The position numbers were made by a program, and so were the translations under genes. Below, piece by piece: positions 52,579-60,747 of a stretch of 64,000 bases of DNA (position 1 is its first letter; the number at the start of each line of letters is the position of its first letter). The stretch is from Deltaproteobacteria bacterium (GTDB taxonomy: Bacteria; Myxococcota_A; Polyangia; DRWM01; JAAZOP01), in assembly GCA_016218815.1 (NCBI GenBank), contig JACRCX010000125.1:1-64000 (forward strand), written 5' to 3'. The notes below the pieces were generated by a model. The model did not search any database. It worked only from the letters and a program-made list of their open reading frames with translations, and had not been told where the DNA came from.

Positions 52579-54945
52579 ATGGATGTCACCTGCAGCCGGT
52601 GCCAATCGGTGTACGAGTTCGAGGACACGCTGGTTTCCCAGCGGGGTGTCGTCGTCCGCTGCACCCAGTGCGGCCATCTGTTCAAGATCTTCCCGCCCGG
52701 GGCATCTCCCGGGCTGCCTGAGGAGAGCGGGTGGATGTTGCGACGCGAAGACGGGACGGTCTTCGCGATCGACCGGTTCTCGACACTGCAGAAGTGGATC
52801 GCCCAGGGGAAGGTGACGCGGCGGGACGAGCTGTCGCGCACCGGAGAACTGTGGAAGCGGATCGGGGACATCGTCGAGTTGGCGCCGTTCTTCGACCGGA
52901 TGGAGGCCGCGGGCGCCACGCAGCGCAACGACACGTCGCCCTCGCTCCCCGTGCCGCCGGAGGCCGAGGAGGAGCGGCGGGCGGCGGAGGAGGCGGAGGC
53001 GACGGCTCCGATTCCGGCGACGCCTGGCCGGCGCGGCGAGCCGCTGCCGGCGGCCGAGGAGGAACCGTTCGATCCTTCGCAGACGCAACGGCAGACGACC
53101 TTCGAGCTGAGCGAGTCACGGCGGGTTTCGGGGGCCGTCGAAACGCCCGAGGCCGAGGCGCCGGAGGCGGCCGCGGAGCCCGAACCGGCGCCGCCGCCCC
53201 GGGCGACGGTGCGCCCGCCCCGGCGGCAGGTCGCGCCCCCGGGCGACCTCCGGTTCTCGACGGCGGAGTTCGAGCTGGGGCGCAAGAGCCGCGCCTGGCT
53301 GTGGTGGACCATCGCCGGGATCCTCGTGACAGGGGCCGTGGTCGCCGGAGTGCTCTACCGCAAGCAGCTCGCGCGGGCCGGAAAACGCCTGTTCGGCGGC
53401 GAGGAGCCCGCCGAGACGGCGACGGAGCGGCGGCTGGAGAAGGCCGATGCGCTCATCGCCCAGGAATCCGAAGACTCGCTGCGGCAGGCGGAGTCCGAGT
53501 ACGCGAAGGTTCTGGAGTTCAACTCCACGGACGACCGGGCGCTGGGCGGATTGCTCGAGCTGCACGCGCTGCGAGCGCAGTTCGCGCGCGACGAGATCGA
53601 CGTGTCGAACGTGCTCGGGCTGGCCGAGCGGGATCCGGCCGAGGCCGAGCGGCTGCGGCGGGACTTCGACAACGAGGCCGCTCGGGCGCGGGAGTTGGCG
53701 CTGGCGTTGCGCAACTCGGGCAGGCCGCTCGACGCGTTGCCCGTCGAGGCGCTGCGCGGACTGGCGGAGATGGCGCGCCTGCAGGGGGATCGGGCGGCGG
53801 CCCGGCGCCTCGCGGACCAGGCCCTCGCGGCCGCACCCGGCGACGCCCGCTCGCAGTACGTCTCCGCGATGATCGTCTACGACGAGTCGCTGGCCGGCGG
53901 CGATCCGGCGGGGGCCGCACCCGCGGTCGAGGCCGCATTCGCCCGCGTCACGGCACCCGACACCCTGGGCAGCGGGCTTGCGCGTGCCCGCCTGCACCTC
54001 GCGCTGTTCCTCGCGCTGGCGGGCCGCTCGGCCGAGGCGCAGGACCAGGTGCGCTGCGTCATCGACGGCAAGGACGCGTGTCCGGGCCGGCGCGGCGAGC
54101 CGCACCCCGATCACCTGGTGGCACGCAAGGTCGAGGCGTGGCTGCCGCTGCTCGGCGAGGGCGTCGCCGGACCCGTCGCCCTCGCCCTCCCGTCGATCGG
54201 CGGTGCGGCCATCGTTCCACCGGCCTCCCCGGTCGACGCCGGCCCGGAGCTCGAGGCCGAGGCGGGCGAGTTGGACGCGGGTGCGGAGGAAGCGGCCGAG
54301 CCGGAGGCGGACGCCGGTGGTGAGCCCGAGGGCGCGGGGGACGCCGATGCCGAGCCGGACGCCGCCGTTCCTGACGCCGCGATCGAGCCCGACAAGGACG
54401 CGGAAGACGCGCGGAAGGAAGCCGAGCCGGAGATGCCGGCGTCGGTCGACGGCCTGCTCGAGGCGGCCCGCACCGCGCTCGAGAACGGTTCGACCTCGCG
54501 TACCATCTCCATGTTGCAGCGGGCGGCCCAGCTCGAGCCCGGCAACGCCGAGGTCCAGGTGAATCTCGGGTACGCCTACCTCGACGCCGGACGGTCGGCC
54601 GAGGCGCGGCGCGCGTTCGAGCGGGCGGGGCAGCATCCCGACGCGTTGATCGGCCTGGGCGACATCCTGCTCTCGCAGGGGTCGCTCGAGGCGGCCCTCG
54701 AGCGCTACGAACAGGCGTTGGCGTCGGCGCGGACGCCGTACCAGCGGCGCATCGCGGAGCGGAAGGTGGACGACCTGCGTGACCGGCTGGGTCTGCGGCA
54801 GCCGCCGGCGGCGGATGCCGGCGGTGCTTCGCCGCCACCGCCACCGCCCCCGCCGCCTCCCCCGCCGCCAGCCGACGTTCCGATCTCGGACGAGCCCGCG
54901 GTGGGCTCCGAGCCGCCCGGGCTGCCCCCGGTGACGGAACCCTAG
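52579..54945 (+). CDS. MJ0042 zinc-ribbon / membrane / TPR protein
   Basis: The 788-residue protein starts with a MJ0042-type zinc ribbon (C5, C8, C28, C31). A GYF_2-like domain follows (about 51-105: GWMLRREDGTVFAIDRFSTLQKWIAQGKVTRRDELSRTGELWKRIGDI). After a Pro/Glu-rich linker comes one membrane helix (about 238-258). The rest has TPR-like helices in two groups (about 280-480 and 640-740), separated by a Glu/Ala/Asp stretch, and a polyproline tail. This is a typical Myxococcota membrane scaffold. It is 10 bp upstream of the 1392-residue gene. Confidence 0.82.
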   Translation: MDVTCSRCQSVYEFEDTLVSQRGVVVRCTQCGHLFKIFPPGASPGLPEESGWMLRREDGTVFAIDRFSTLQKWIAQGKVTRRDELSRTGELWKRIGDIVELAPFFDRMEAAGATQRNDTSPSLPVPPEAEEERRAAEEAEATAPIPATPGRRGEPLPAAEEEPFDPSQTQRQTTFELSESRRVSGAVETPEAEAPEAAAEPEPAPPPRATVRPPRRQVAPPGDLRFSTAEFELGRKSRAWLWWTIAGILVTGAVVAGVLYRKQLARAGKRLFGGEEPAETATERRLEKADALIAQESEDSLRQAESEYAKVLEFNSTDDRALGGLLELHALRAQFARDEIDVSNVLGLAERDPAEAERLRRDFDNEAARARELALALRNSGRPLDALPVEALRGLAEMARLQGDRAAARRLADQALAAAPGDARSQYVSAMIVYDESLAGGDPAGAAPAVEAAFARVTAPDTLGSGLARARLHLALFLALAGRSAEAQDQVRCVIDGKDACPGRRGEPHPDHLVARKVEAWLPLLGEGVAGPVALALPSIGGAAIVPPASPVDAGPELEAEAGELDAGAEEAAEPEADAGGEPEGAGDADAEPDAAVPDAAIEPDKDAEDARKEAEPEMPASVDGLLEAARTALENGSTSRTISMLQRAAQLEPGNAEVQVNLGYAYLDAGRSAEARRAFERAGQHPDALIGLGDILLSQGSLEAALERYEQALASARTPYQRRIAERKVDDLRDRLGLRQPPAADAGGASPPPPPPPPPPPPPADVPISDEPAVGSEPPGLPPVTEP

Positions 54946-54955
54946 GGAACGAGCG

Positions 54956-57900
54956 ATGCGCGCCAGGCCACGTCCGCCGATCCGTCTGTTGCTGCTCTTG
55001 CAGGCGGAGGAGCGCACGGGGCGGCTCACCTGGCGCCACGCCGCCGGCGAGCGCAGCCTGCTGCTGGTGTCAGGCCTGGTGGTCGGGGCCGAGGGCCAGC
55101 CGGAGAGCTTTCTCGAGTACCTGGCGCGCGCCTGCGGCATCCCGCCCGGGACGCTGGGGCGCATCGAACGGCGGGTGCGGGATCTGTTCCTGCCGCTGGA
55201 GAGCGAGATCGCCCGGGCGACGGGGCTGCTGCCGGAGGAGATCGCGGCGGCGCGGCGCGACTTCACGCTCGCGCAGGTCGCGGAGCTTTGCCTCCGGGAG
55301 GAGGATCCGTCGGAGCTGCAATTCGAGGACGAGGCGATCGTGCTTCCCGGGGCCGCCTGTCAGGTCCCCCCGGCCACGGCACTGGCCGATCTGCTGATCG
55401 ATCGCCTCGTCCGCGAAGGCTCGGGGCCGTCCTTCCCGCCCGGCGCGCTGCGGCCCACGCGCCTCTTCCCCCGCCTCGCGGTCCTGCTCGAGCTGGCCTT
55501 CCCCTGGCGCGTGCCGCTCCCGCGGGCGGGCGGCGAGACGGCGGACGAGATCCTCGCGCGCTGCGGCGCCGATCGCGCCGCGGCGTTGTACCTGCTGGTC
55601 GCCGGCGGACTGCTGGCCGAGGAAGCGGCGCAGCGCGAGGCGCGACGGCCGCCGGCCGTGCTGTCGGGCGTCGCGCTGCCGGTCGTCGGGGGGCCGCTGG
55701 CCATGCTCGAGGCGCTCGAGCAGCGGTTGGCCGCGGATCCGTTCAACCAGGAGGCGATCGAGGCGCTCGAACGCCTGGCGTCGGAGGAGGGTTGGCCCGA
55801 ACTGCTGGTCGAGATGCAGGAACGTCTGATCGCCAAGGCGCCGCCCCCTCAGCGCGGCTACTACTTCCTGCGTCTGGCGGCGCTGGCGGACATCGCCGCC
55901 CTGCCCCTGGAACGACACGCCGAGATCGTCGCCCTCGGCCGGCGCTCCCTTCCGCGCGACTCCCGACTCGCCTGCGCCAACGCCTACGATGCGTTCCGGC
56001 GGGGCGACGGCGAGGGTGCGCAGCTCATCCTGTCCGCGGCGGGCATCGCCTGGCCTCCCGCAGGTCCTCGGGACGCCGGGCAGGCGGAAACCCGGAGGTC
56101 CTCGACCGAGCTGATCGTGCGGCCGGAGCCGTCGGGGCTGTCCTCGGCCATCCTTTCCCGCCCCGACGTTGCGACCGCCCGCGCGGCGGTCATCGCCGGG
56201 GACGCGGCCGCGCCGCCGGAGGATCTGCCGGTCGCGGAGTCGGTCGGTGCGGGGACCGGCGCGCCGGACGACGTTCCGGCCGAGGCGCAGGTCGAGGTGA
56301 TCGGTGCCCGGATCTCTTCTGCTCCCCCCGGCTCCGCGGCGGCGGAGCCCGGGACCCCGCCGACCTCGGAGCCGCAGCCGCTCGAGCCCGCGCCCGCCGA
56401 CACCGAGGCCCACGTCCGGCCGTCCCAAGCGCCCGCGCGCCGGTCGGAGCCGTCTGCCGCACGGCCTTCCCGGCCTCCCGAGGACGGCATCGGGCCCGTC
56501 GCGGTCGGCATCGTCGGCGCGACGGAGACGGCGCTCGACTCGCTGGGACCGCTGATGGCGGCCTTGCAGACCGGCGACGACGACACCCTGCACTCCTGGC
56601 TCCGCACCTCGCTGCCCGAGCTCCCTCGCGTCCGGCGCGCCTCGCAGGCGATCCTCGACGCGGCCAAGGGGCCGACGGCCACTCCGAGGGACCACGTCGC
56701 GCGCTTCGCCCGCGCGCTCGGCCGCGCGCTCGACGAGCTGGACGCGCCGCCCGGCGACGCGGAGCGCGCCAACCTCCGCGCCGACCTGTTCGTGCAGCTC
56801 GCCGACCTTTTCGCGGCGATCGACCCCGCCGCCGCGCTGGTCGCGGCTTCCCGCGCGGTGACGGCCGCGCCCGATCACGAGCCCGCTGCCGAGCGGCTCG
56901 AGCGGCTGGCGGTCGAGCAGCGCGACGCGGATACCTACGCGCGCGGCTTCGCCGTCGTCGAAGAGCACCTGGAGGGCTCGCACAACAAGTGGGCCTTCGC
57001 CTATCGCCAGGGCCGGACGTTGGAGACCGAGTTCGCACGCAGCGATCTGGCCCTCGACGCCTATCTGCGCGCGCTCGGCTACCAGCCCCGCACGGGCGCC
57101 GTCCTGGCGGCGATCGAGCGGCTGGCCAAGGCGACGAACGACAACGGTCCCGTCATCCGGGCCTACAAGCTGCTCGCGGGCGCCTCCGACGGCGCGCAGC
57201 GTGCCTACTGGCGAACGCGCCTGGCAGAACACGGCGTGGCGGCCACCATCGATGATTCGGATTCCGGCTGGAGCGATCTCCTCGACGAGTCGGCCCCGGC
57301 CGGACATCCACCCGCCGTGGTCCCGCCGGCCGCTCCCGCGACCGCCGGAGCGGCGTCGAGCGTGGCCGGCGCGGGCGCAGGCGGCGAGCCCGCACGAGGC
57401 ATCGAGGAAGCGCTCCTGCGGGCCACGCCGGCGTTCGGCATTCCGATCCTGCGCGAGAAGCTCCCGCCGGAGAACGAAGGCGCGACGACCGTCCGGGAAG
57501 CGGCCCCGCCGCCAGCTCCCCCGGCGCCGCCGGTCGCGCGACCGGAACCGAACCGCACCCTTCAGGGCGCGGCTGCGGCGGAATCCCAACCCCGGGGTCC
57601 TACGGGGCCCAAGCGCGACACCCTGAAGCTGCGGCTCTCGGCGTCGCCCGAGGCGGAACCGGCAGCGGGCGAGACGAAGACCGGCGGCGCTCCGGTCGCG
57701 GATGTTCAGCTTCCCGCACCCGCGCCACCCGCGTCGCCTGCCGCCGCCCCGTTCGTGATCCTGGAGCCGGAGTTCTCGACGGACGCCGCCAAGGCGCAAG
57801 ACGACGACATCTTCAAGGACGTGAGCTGGCTCGACGACGACGTCGAGATGGTGATCGAGTACCCGCCCCAGGAGCCTTCCCCGACGCCGAGGTCGACGCT

Positions 57901-59134
57901 GACGCCGCTTGCGGCAGCGCTGCCTCCGGCGGTCGCGGAGACACCCACGGCCGCCGCCTCGACGGCGATGACGACGACAGCTCCCGCGGAGGCTCCGGCG
58001 GCAGCTCCCGCGGAGGCTCCGGCGGCAGCTCCCGCGGAGGCGACGAAGACCCCGACGGCGATCACGATTGCGGCCACGACCACGAAGACGACCACGCCGG
58101 CGGTGGCTGCGGCTCCGTCCCTGCCGGACGCGGGGCGGGAGCGGAGCACGGTGGAGGTCGGGGAGGGGGCGGGGGTCGCGGCGTCGCTGGCGCGGCTCGA
58201 GGTCGACGTCACGGACCTGGACGCCATCCGGGTGCTGGCCGAGAACAGCCGGGGGGACGGGCTGGCGGTCCGGCGGTGGGTGGCGGAGTCGATCCTGTCG
58301 TTGTTCGACCCGGCGGTCACGCCGTCCCCGCCGGCGTCCCCGCCGGCGGCGCCGACGGAGGTCGTGCTGGCCAAGTGCGGCCCGGGGGAGGCGCGGTTCA
58401 TGCACCGCGCGATGGCCGTGGTGTGGGAGCACTGCGCGGCGACGTTCGTGGAGGACCTGCCACCGGCGATCCGGCCGGCGCACCAGATCAGCCCGTTGGG
58501 TCGCGATCATCTGGCACGCGGCATCGCGGACTGCTCGGATCGTCTCGCGTTCTTCCGGTTCCAGGTCTACCGCGGCCACGGAGGGCGGGAGGCGGACGTG
58601 CTGCGGACGCGGCCGCCGTCGGTGGTCGTCGGCGCGGAGCTGGACCCGTCGCGTCCGGAGGATCTGACGAGGCTGGCGGTGGCGGTGGCGCGTTGCGTTC
58701 CGGAGCATCTCCTGCCCTCGACGTTGGCGCCGGCGGAGCGGGAGGCGCTCCTGCAGGGTCTGCTGTGCGCGTTCGGCCCGCCGGGGTGCGTGCCGCGGAT
58801 CGCGCCCCGCGCGGCGACGGTGGCGCAGGATCTCTGGCACTTCATCCCGCCGCGTGCGCAGGCGATGCTGCGGACGGAGCTGGCGGCGGCCGACGTTGCC
58901 GAATCCGGCGCGTGGGTGACGGAGGTGCACGCGCGCTGCCTGCTCCTGGGCGCGCGCGTGTCGCACGACCTGCGGGCCGCGCTGCGGCTGGGGCTGGCCT
59001 CCGACGCCGCCGTCCCGGTCGACAAGCCGCTGTCGCTCGCGGAGCTGCGCGACGCCCTGCGCTGGTCGTCGATCACGCGACGCGTGCTCCGCGCCGTCTT
59101 GTCGGAAGGCTTCCAGCGGGGTTTTTCGCGGTAG
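54956..59134 (+). CDS. PATAN-like/TPR protein of 1392 residues, unknown function
   Basis: The N terminus (about 10-240) has DUF4388/PATAN-like phrases (RTGRLTWRHAAGERSLLLVSGLVVGA). Helical repeats (about 250-340) and a long Pro/Glu/Ala linker follow, then TPR-like helices (about 520-760), another disordered region with EAPAAAPA repeats, and a conserved-looking C-terminal domain (about 1125-1392: AKCGPGEARFMHRAMAVVWEHCAATF... DLWHFIPPRAQAMLR) that I cannot assign. At 57548-57573 a truncated REP-like element is read through in frame (NRTLQGAAAAE). No signal peptide; probably cytosolic. It precedes lpxC by 7 bp. Confidence 0.72.
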   Translation: MRARPRPPIRLLLLLQAEERTGRLTWRHAAGERSLLLVSGLVVGAEGQPESFLEYLARACGIPPGTLGRIERRVRDLFLPLESEIARATGLLPEEIAAARRDFTLAQVAELCLREEDPSELQFEDEAIVLPGAACQVPPATALADLLIDRLVREGSGPSFPPGALRPTRLFPRLAVLLELAFPWRVPLPRAGGETADEILARCGADRAAALYLLVAGGLLAEEAAQREARRPPAVLSGVALPVVGGPLAMLEALEQRLAADPFNQEAIEALERLASEEGWPELLVEMQERLIAKAPPPQRGYYFLRLAALADIAALPLERHAEIVALGRRSLPRDSRLACANAYDAFRRGDGEGAQLILSAAGIAWPPAGPRDAGQAETRRSSTELIVRPEPSGLSSAILSRPDVATARAAVIAGDAAAPPEDLPVAESVGAGTGAPDDVPAEAQVEVIGARISSAPPGSAAAEPGTPPTSEPQPLEPAPADTEAHVRPSQAPARRSEPSAARPSRPPEDGIGPVAVGIVGATETALDSLGPLMAALQTGDDDTLHSWLRTSLPELPRVRRASQAILDAAKGPTATPRDHVARFARALGRALDELDAPPGDAERANLRADLFVQLADLFAAIDPAAALVAASRAVTAAPDHEPAAERLERLAVEQRDADTYARGFAVVEEHLEGSHNKWAFAYRQGRTLETEFARSDLALDAYLRALGYQPRTGAVLAAIERLAKATNDNGPVIRAYKLLAGASDGAQRAYWRTRLAEHGVAATIDDSDSGWSDLLDESAPAGHPPAVVPPAAPATAGAASSVAGAGAGGEPARGIEEALLRATPAFGIPILREKLPPENEGATTVREAAPPPAPPAPPVARPEPNRTLQGAAAAESQPRGPTGPKRDTLKLRLSASPEAEPAAGETKTGGAPVADVQLPAPAPPASPAAAPFVILEPEFSTDAAKAQDDDIFKDVSWLDDDVEMVIEYPPQEPSPTPRSTLTPLAAALPPAVAETPTAAASTAMTTTAPAEAPAAAPAEAPAAAPAEATKTPTAITIAATTTKTTTPAVAAAPSLPDAGRERSTVEVGEGAGVAASLARLEVDVTDLDAIRVLAENSRGDGLAVRRWVAESILSLFDPAVTPSPPASPPAAPTEVVLAKCGPGEARFMHRAMAVVWEHCAATFVEDLPPAIRPAHQISPLGRDHLARGIADCSDRLAFFRFQVYRGHGGREADVLRTRPPSVVVGAELDPSRPEDLTRLAVAVARCVPEHLLPSTLAPAEREALLQGLLCAFGPPGCVPRIAPRAATVAQDLWHFIPPRAQAMLRTELAAADVAESGAWVTEVHARCLLLGARVSHDLRAALRLGLASDAAVPVDKPLSLAELRDALRWSSITRRVLRAVLSEGFQRGFSR
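57548..57573. repeat. REP-like element, truncated copy inside a gene
   Basis: The sequence CCGAACCGCACCCTTCAGGG and the following CGCGGCT match the complement of the second hairpin of the 10677 element, with one changed base. It is translated in frame within the 1392-residue protein. Confidence 0.65.
57980..58040 (+). repeat. 24-bp tandem repeat encoding APAEAPAA
   Basis: Two perfect 24-bp units (57980-58003 and 58004-58027) and a partial third encode Ala/Pro/Glu linkers in the 1392-residue protein. Copy number may vary between strains. Confidence 0.8.
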
Positions 59135-59141
59135 GGCACCG

Positions 59142-60035
59142 ATGAAGCGGACGGCGCTGCGGCTGGTGCGCGGGTTCCGCCTCGAAGGCCGCGGGATGCA
59201 CGGCGGAGCGCAGGGTGCGGTGCACGTTCGCCCCGGGCCGACGGGCGGCGGCTGGCGGGCGGGACGCGCGGGCGCGACGGTTCGGGTCGACCCTTCCTTG
59301 GCACCGTCCGACACGCAGCGGTCGACGGCAATTCGGGTGCCGGGAGGCGCGGTGCGCACGGTCGAGCACCTGTTCGCCGCGCTTGCCGGATGCGGCGTGC
59401 GCGACGTGGTGCTGGAGTTCGAGGGACCGGAGGTCCCGATCCTCGACGGGTCCGCGCGGCCGTGGGTCGAGGCGATCCGGGAGAACACGGAGGAGGCGGA
59501 GGACCGGGCATCGCGCAAAGACCGCGAAGGGGGCGAAGGGCGCCAAGGGGAAGCGGGTCGGCAAGAGGGGGTGGGGTTCCGGATGCGTTGCGGGGGCGCG
59601 ACCTACCGGGTGGAAGCGGCGGAGCGGTTCTCGGCGGTGGTGGAGATTGCGGGCCCGCACCCGCGCATCGGGGTCTTGCGCGTGGGTTGGGACGGGGGAA
59701 CCGAGTCGTTCGCACGCGACGTGGCACCGGCGCGGACGTTCGCGCTGCTGGAGGACGTCGCCGCACTGCGGGCGGCGGGACTCGCAAGAGGCGGAGGGCT
59801 GGACTGCGCCGTGGTGCTCGGCCCGGACGGGCCGCTGGGCGGTCCGTTGCGTTTCCCGGACGAGCCCGTCCGTCACAAGCTGCTCGATCTGATCGGGGAC
59901 CTGGCGCTCCTGGGGACGCTGCCGCCGGTGCGGGTCACGGCGCGGGCGCCGTTCCACGCGGCGAACCGGACGCTGGCGGCGGCGTTGGGGGGTACGGCGG
60001 GCTACGGACCGGTGTCTTCGCAGAACAGACGGTAG
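59142..60035 (+). CDS. lpxC: UDP-3-O-acyl-N-acetylglucosamine deacetylase LpxC, with repeat insert
   Basis: The 297-residue enzyme shows TVEHLFAAL (E75, H76), RHKLLDLIGDLALLG (H245, D249) and the late HAANRTL histidine (H272), the LpxC zinc and catalytic set. It commits lipid A synthesis and acts in the cytosol, confirming an LPS-making Gram-negative. Residues about 122-143 (DRASRKDREGGEGRQGEAGR) lie between the two halves and are encoded by the repeat at 59512-59553. The distance H76-H245 is about ten residues longer than in E. coli LpxC. Its 3' end overlaps the convergent lipoprotein gene by 34 bp. Confidence 0.9.
   Translation: MKRTALRLVRGFRLEGRGMHGGAQGAVHVRPGPTGGGWRAGRAGATVRVDPSLAPSDTQRSTAIRVPGGAVRTVEHLFAALAGCGVRDVVLEFEGPEVPILDGSARPWVEAIRENTEEAEDRASRKDREGGEGRQGEAGRQEGVGFRMRCGGATYRVEAAERFSAVVEIAGPHPRIGVLRVGWDGGTESFARDVAPARTFALLEDVAALRAAGLARGGGLDCAVVLGPDGPLGGPLRFPDEPVRHKLLDLIGDLALLGTLPPVRVTARAPFHAANRTLAAALGGTAGYGPVSSQNRR
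59512..59553 (+). repeat. GCGAAGGGCGCCAAGG repeat inserted in lpxC
   Basis: GCAAAGACCGCGAAGG and GGGCGAAGGGCGCCAAGG units are complementary in type to the tract at 49448-49522. The insert is in frame and encodes a charged Arg/Glu/Gly loop of LpxC. Confidence 0.7.
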
Positions 60036-60724
60036 TCGATCAAGTCGTCCTGGCCGGGATTGCACGGCAGGTCTCCCACGGCGGGCGTCGTGTCCGTGCA
60101 GGTTCCGTCGGTGCCGGGAGGGGCGTACAGAAGGCAGCCGCTGCACACGGTGATCGGGTAGTCGAACTCCTGTGTCAACATCTCGCTGCCGGACTGTGTG
60201 ATGCCGAAGAACTGGACGGTGACGGTGACGTCCAGGAAACCCTTGCCGCAGGGCGGGTCGTACGCCGACGTTGTGGGGTCGTCGTATACTTGTGCGGCCA
60301 TCAGGCGGCCGATGCTGCCGGGGATGATCCAGATGCCAATCGTGGCTTGGCCACCGGGATCGATGTACTGGGACACACGGGCTTCCAGGTCAGGGTAGAC
60401 GCCGGGGCACTGCGGATCGGGCTCGTAGTAGAGGTAGGCGCCCTCGACGAAGATGCCGTTGGACTCCGCGCGGGGAAGTCCCTGGTCGGCCCGCGCGATC
60501 AAGGCGTTCTCGACGAAGAGGTAGGCCACATAGCCGTAGGTCCGGCTCGTGTCCATGGTGCCGCCCAGAAGCCCCTCGGCGGTCTGCGCGGTCGGGACGG
60601 CGCACTCCGGCGGGTCGCCGGGGCGCTTGTTGTCGATGATGAAGAAGGACTCCCAGTTCTCCTGGCAGCCGCTGCCCAGGACCAGGAGGCCGAGCGCGAG
60701 TCCGAGAGAGATGAGACCTTTCAT
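60002..60724 (-). CDS. Lipoprotein encoded after pilQ
   Basis: ATG 60724 follows AAAGGAGCC. The 240-residue protein has a signal peptide with lipobox LGSGC, then a domain with YGYVAYLFVENALIARADQ, a large beta part and eight cysteines (including CSGC and CNPG), likely disulfide-bonded. It starts 23 bp after the pilQ stop, in the same direction, so it belongs to the pilus operon. It might be a pilotin-like or accessory outer-membrane protein; this is inferred from position only. It overlaps lpxC tail to tail. Confidence 0.75.
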   Translation of the reverse strand: MKGLISLGLALGLLVLGSGCQENWESFFIIDNKRPGDPPECAVPTAQTAEGLLGGTMDTSRTYGYVAYLFVENALIARADQGLPRAESNGIFVEGAYLYYEPDPQCPGVYPDLEARVSQYIDPGGQATIGIWIIPGSIGRLMAAQVYDDPTTSAYDPPCGKGFLDVTVTVQFFGITQSGSEMLTQEFDYPITVCSGCLLYAPPGTDGTCTDTTPAVGDLPCNPGQDDLIDYRLFCEDTGP

Positions 60725-60747
60725 GGCGTGTGGCTCCTTTCCGTCCC

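Noticed and set aside
55070..59518. Open frame of over 1400 codons antisense to the 1392-residue gene and lpxC; similar long antisense frames at 43478-46858 and 28949-31069
   Set aside because: They are Arg/Gly/Ala/Pro-rich with no domains. They arise because the strong GC3 bias of the real genes removes stop codons from the other frames.
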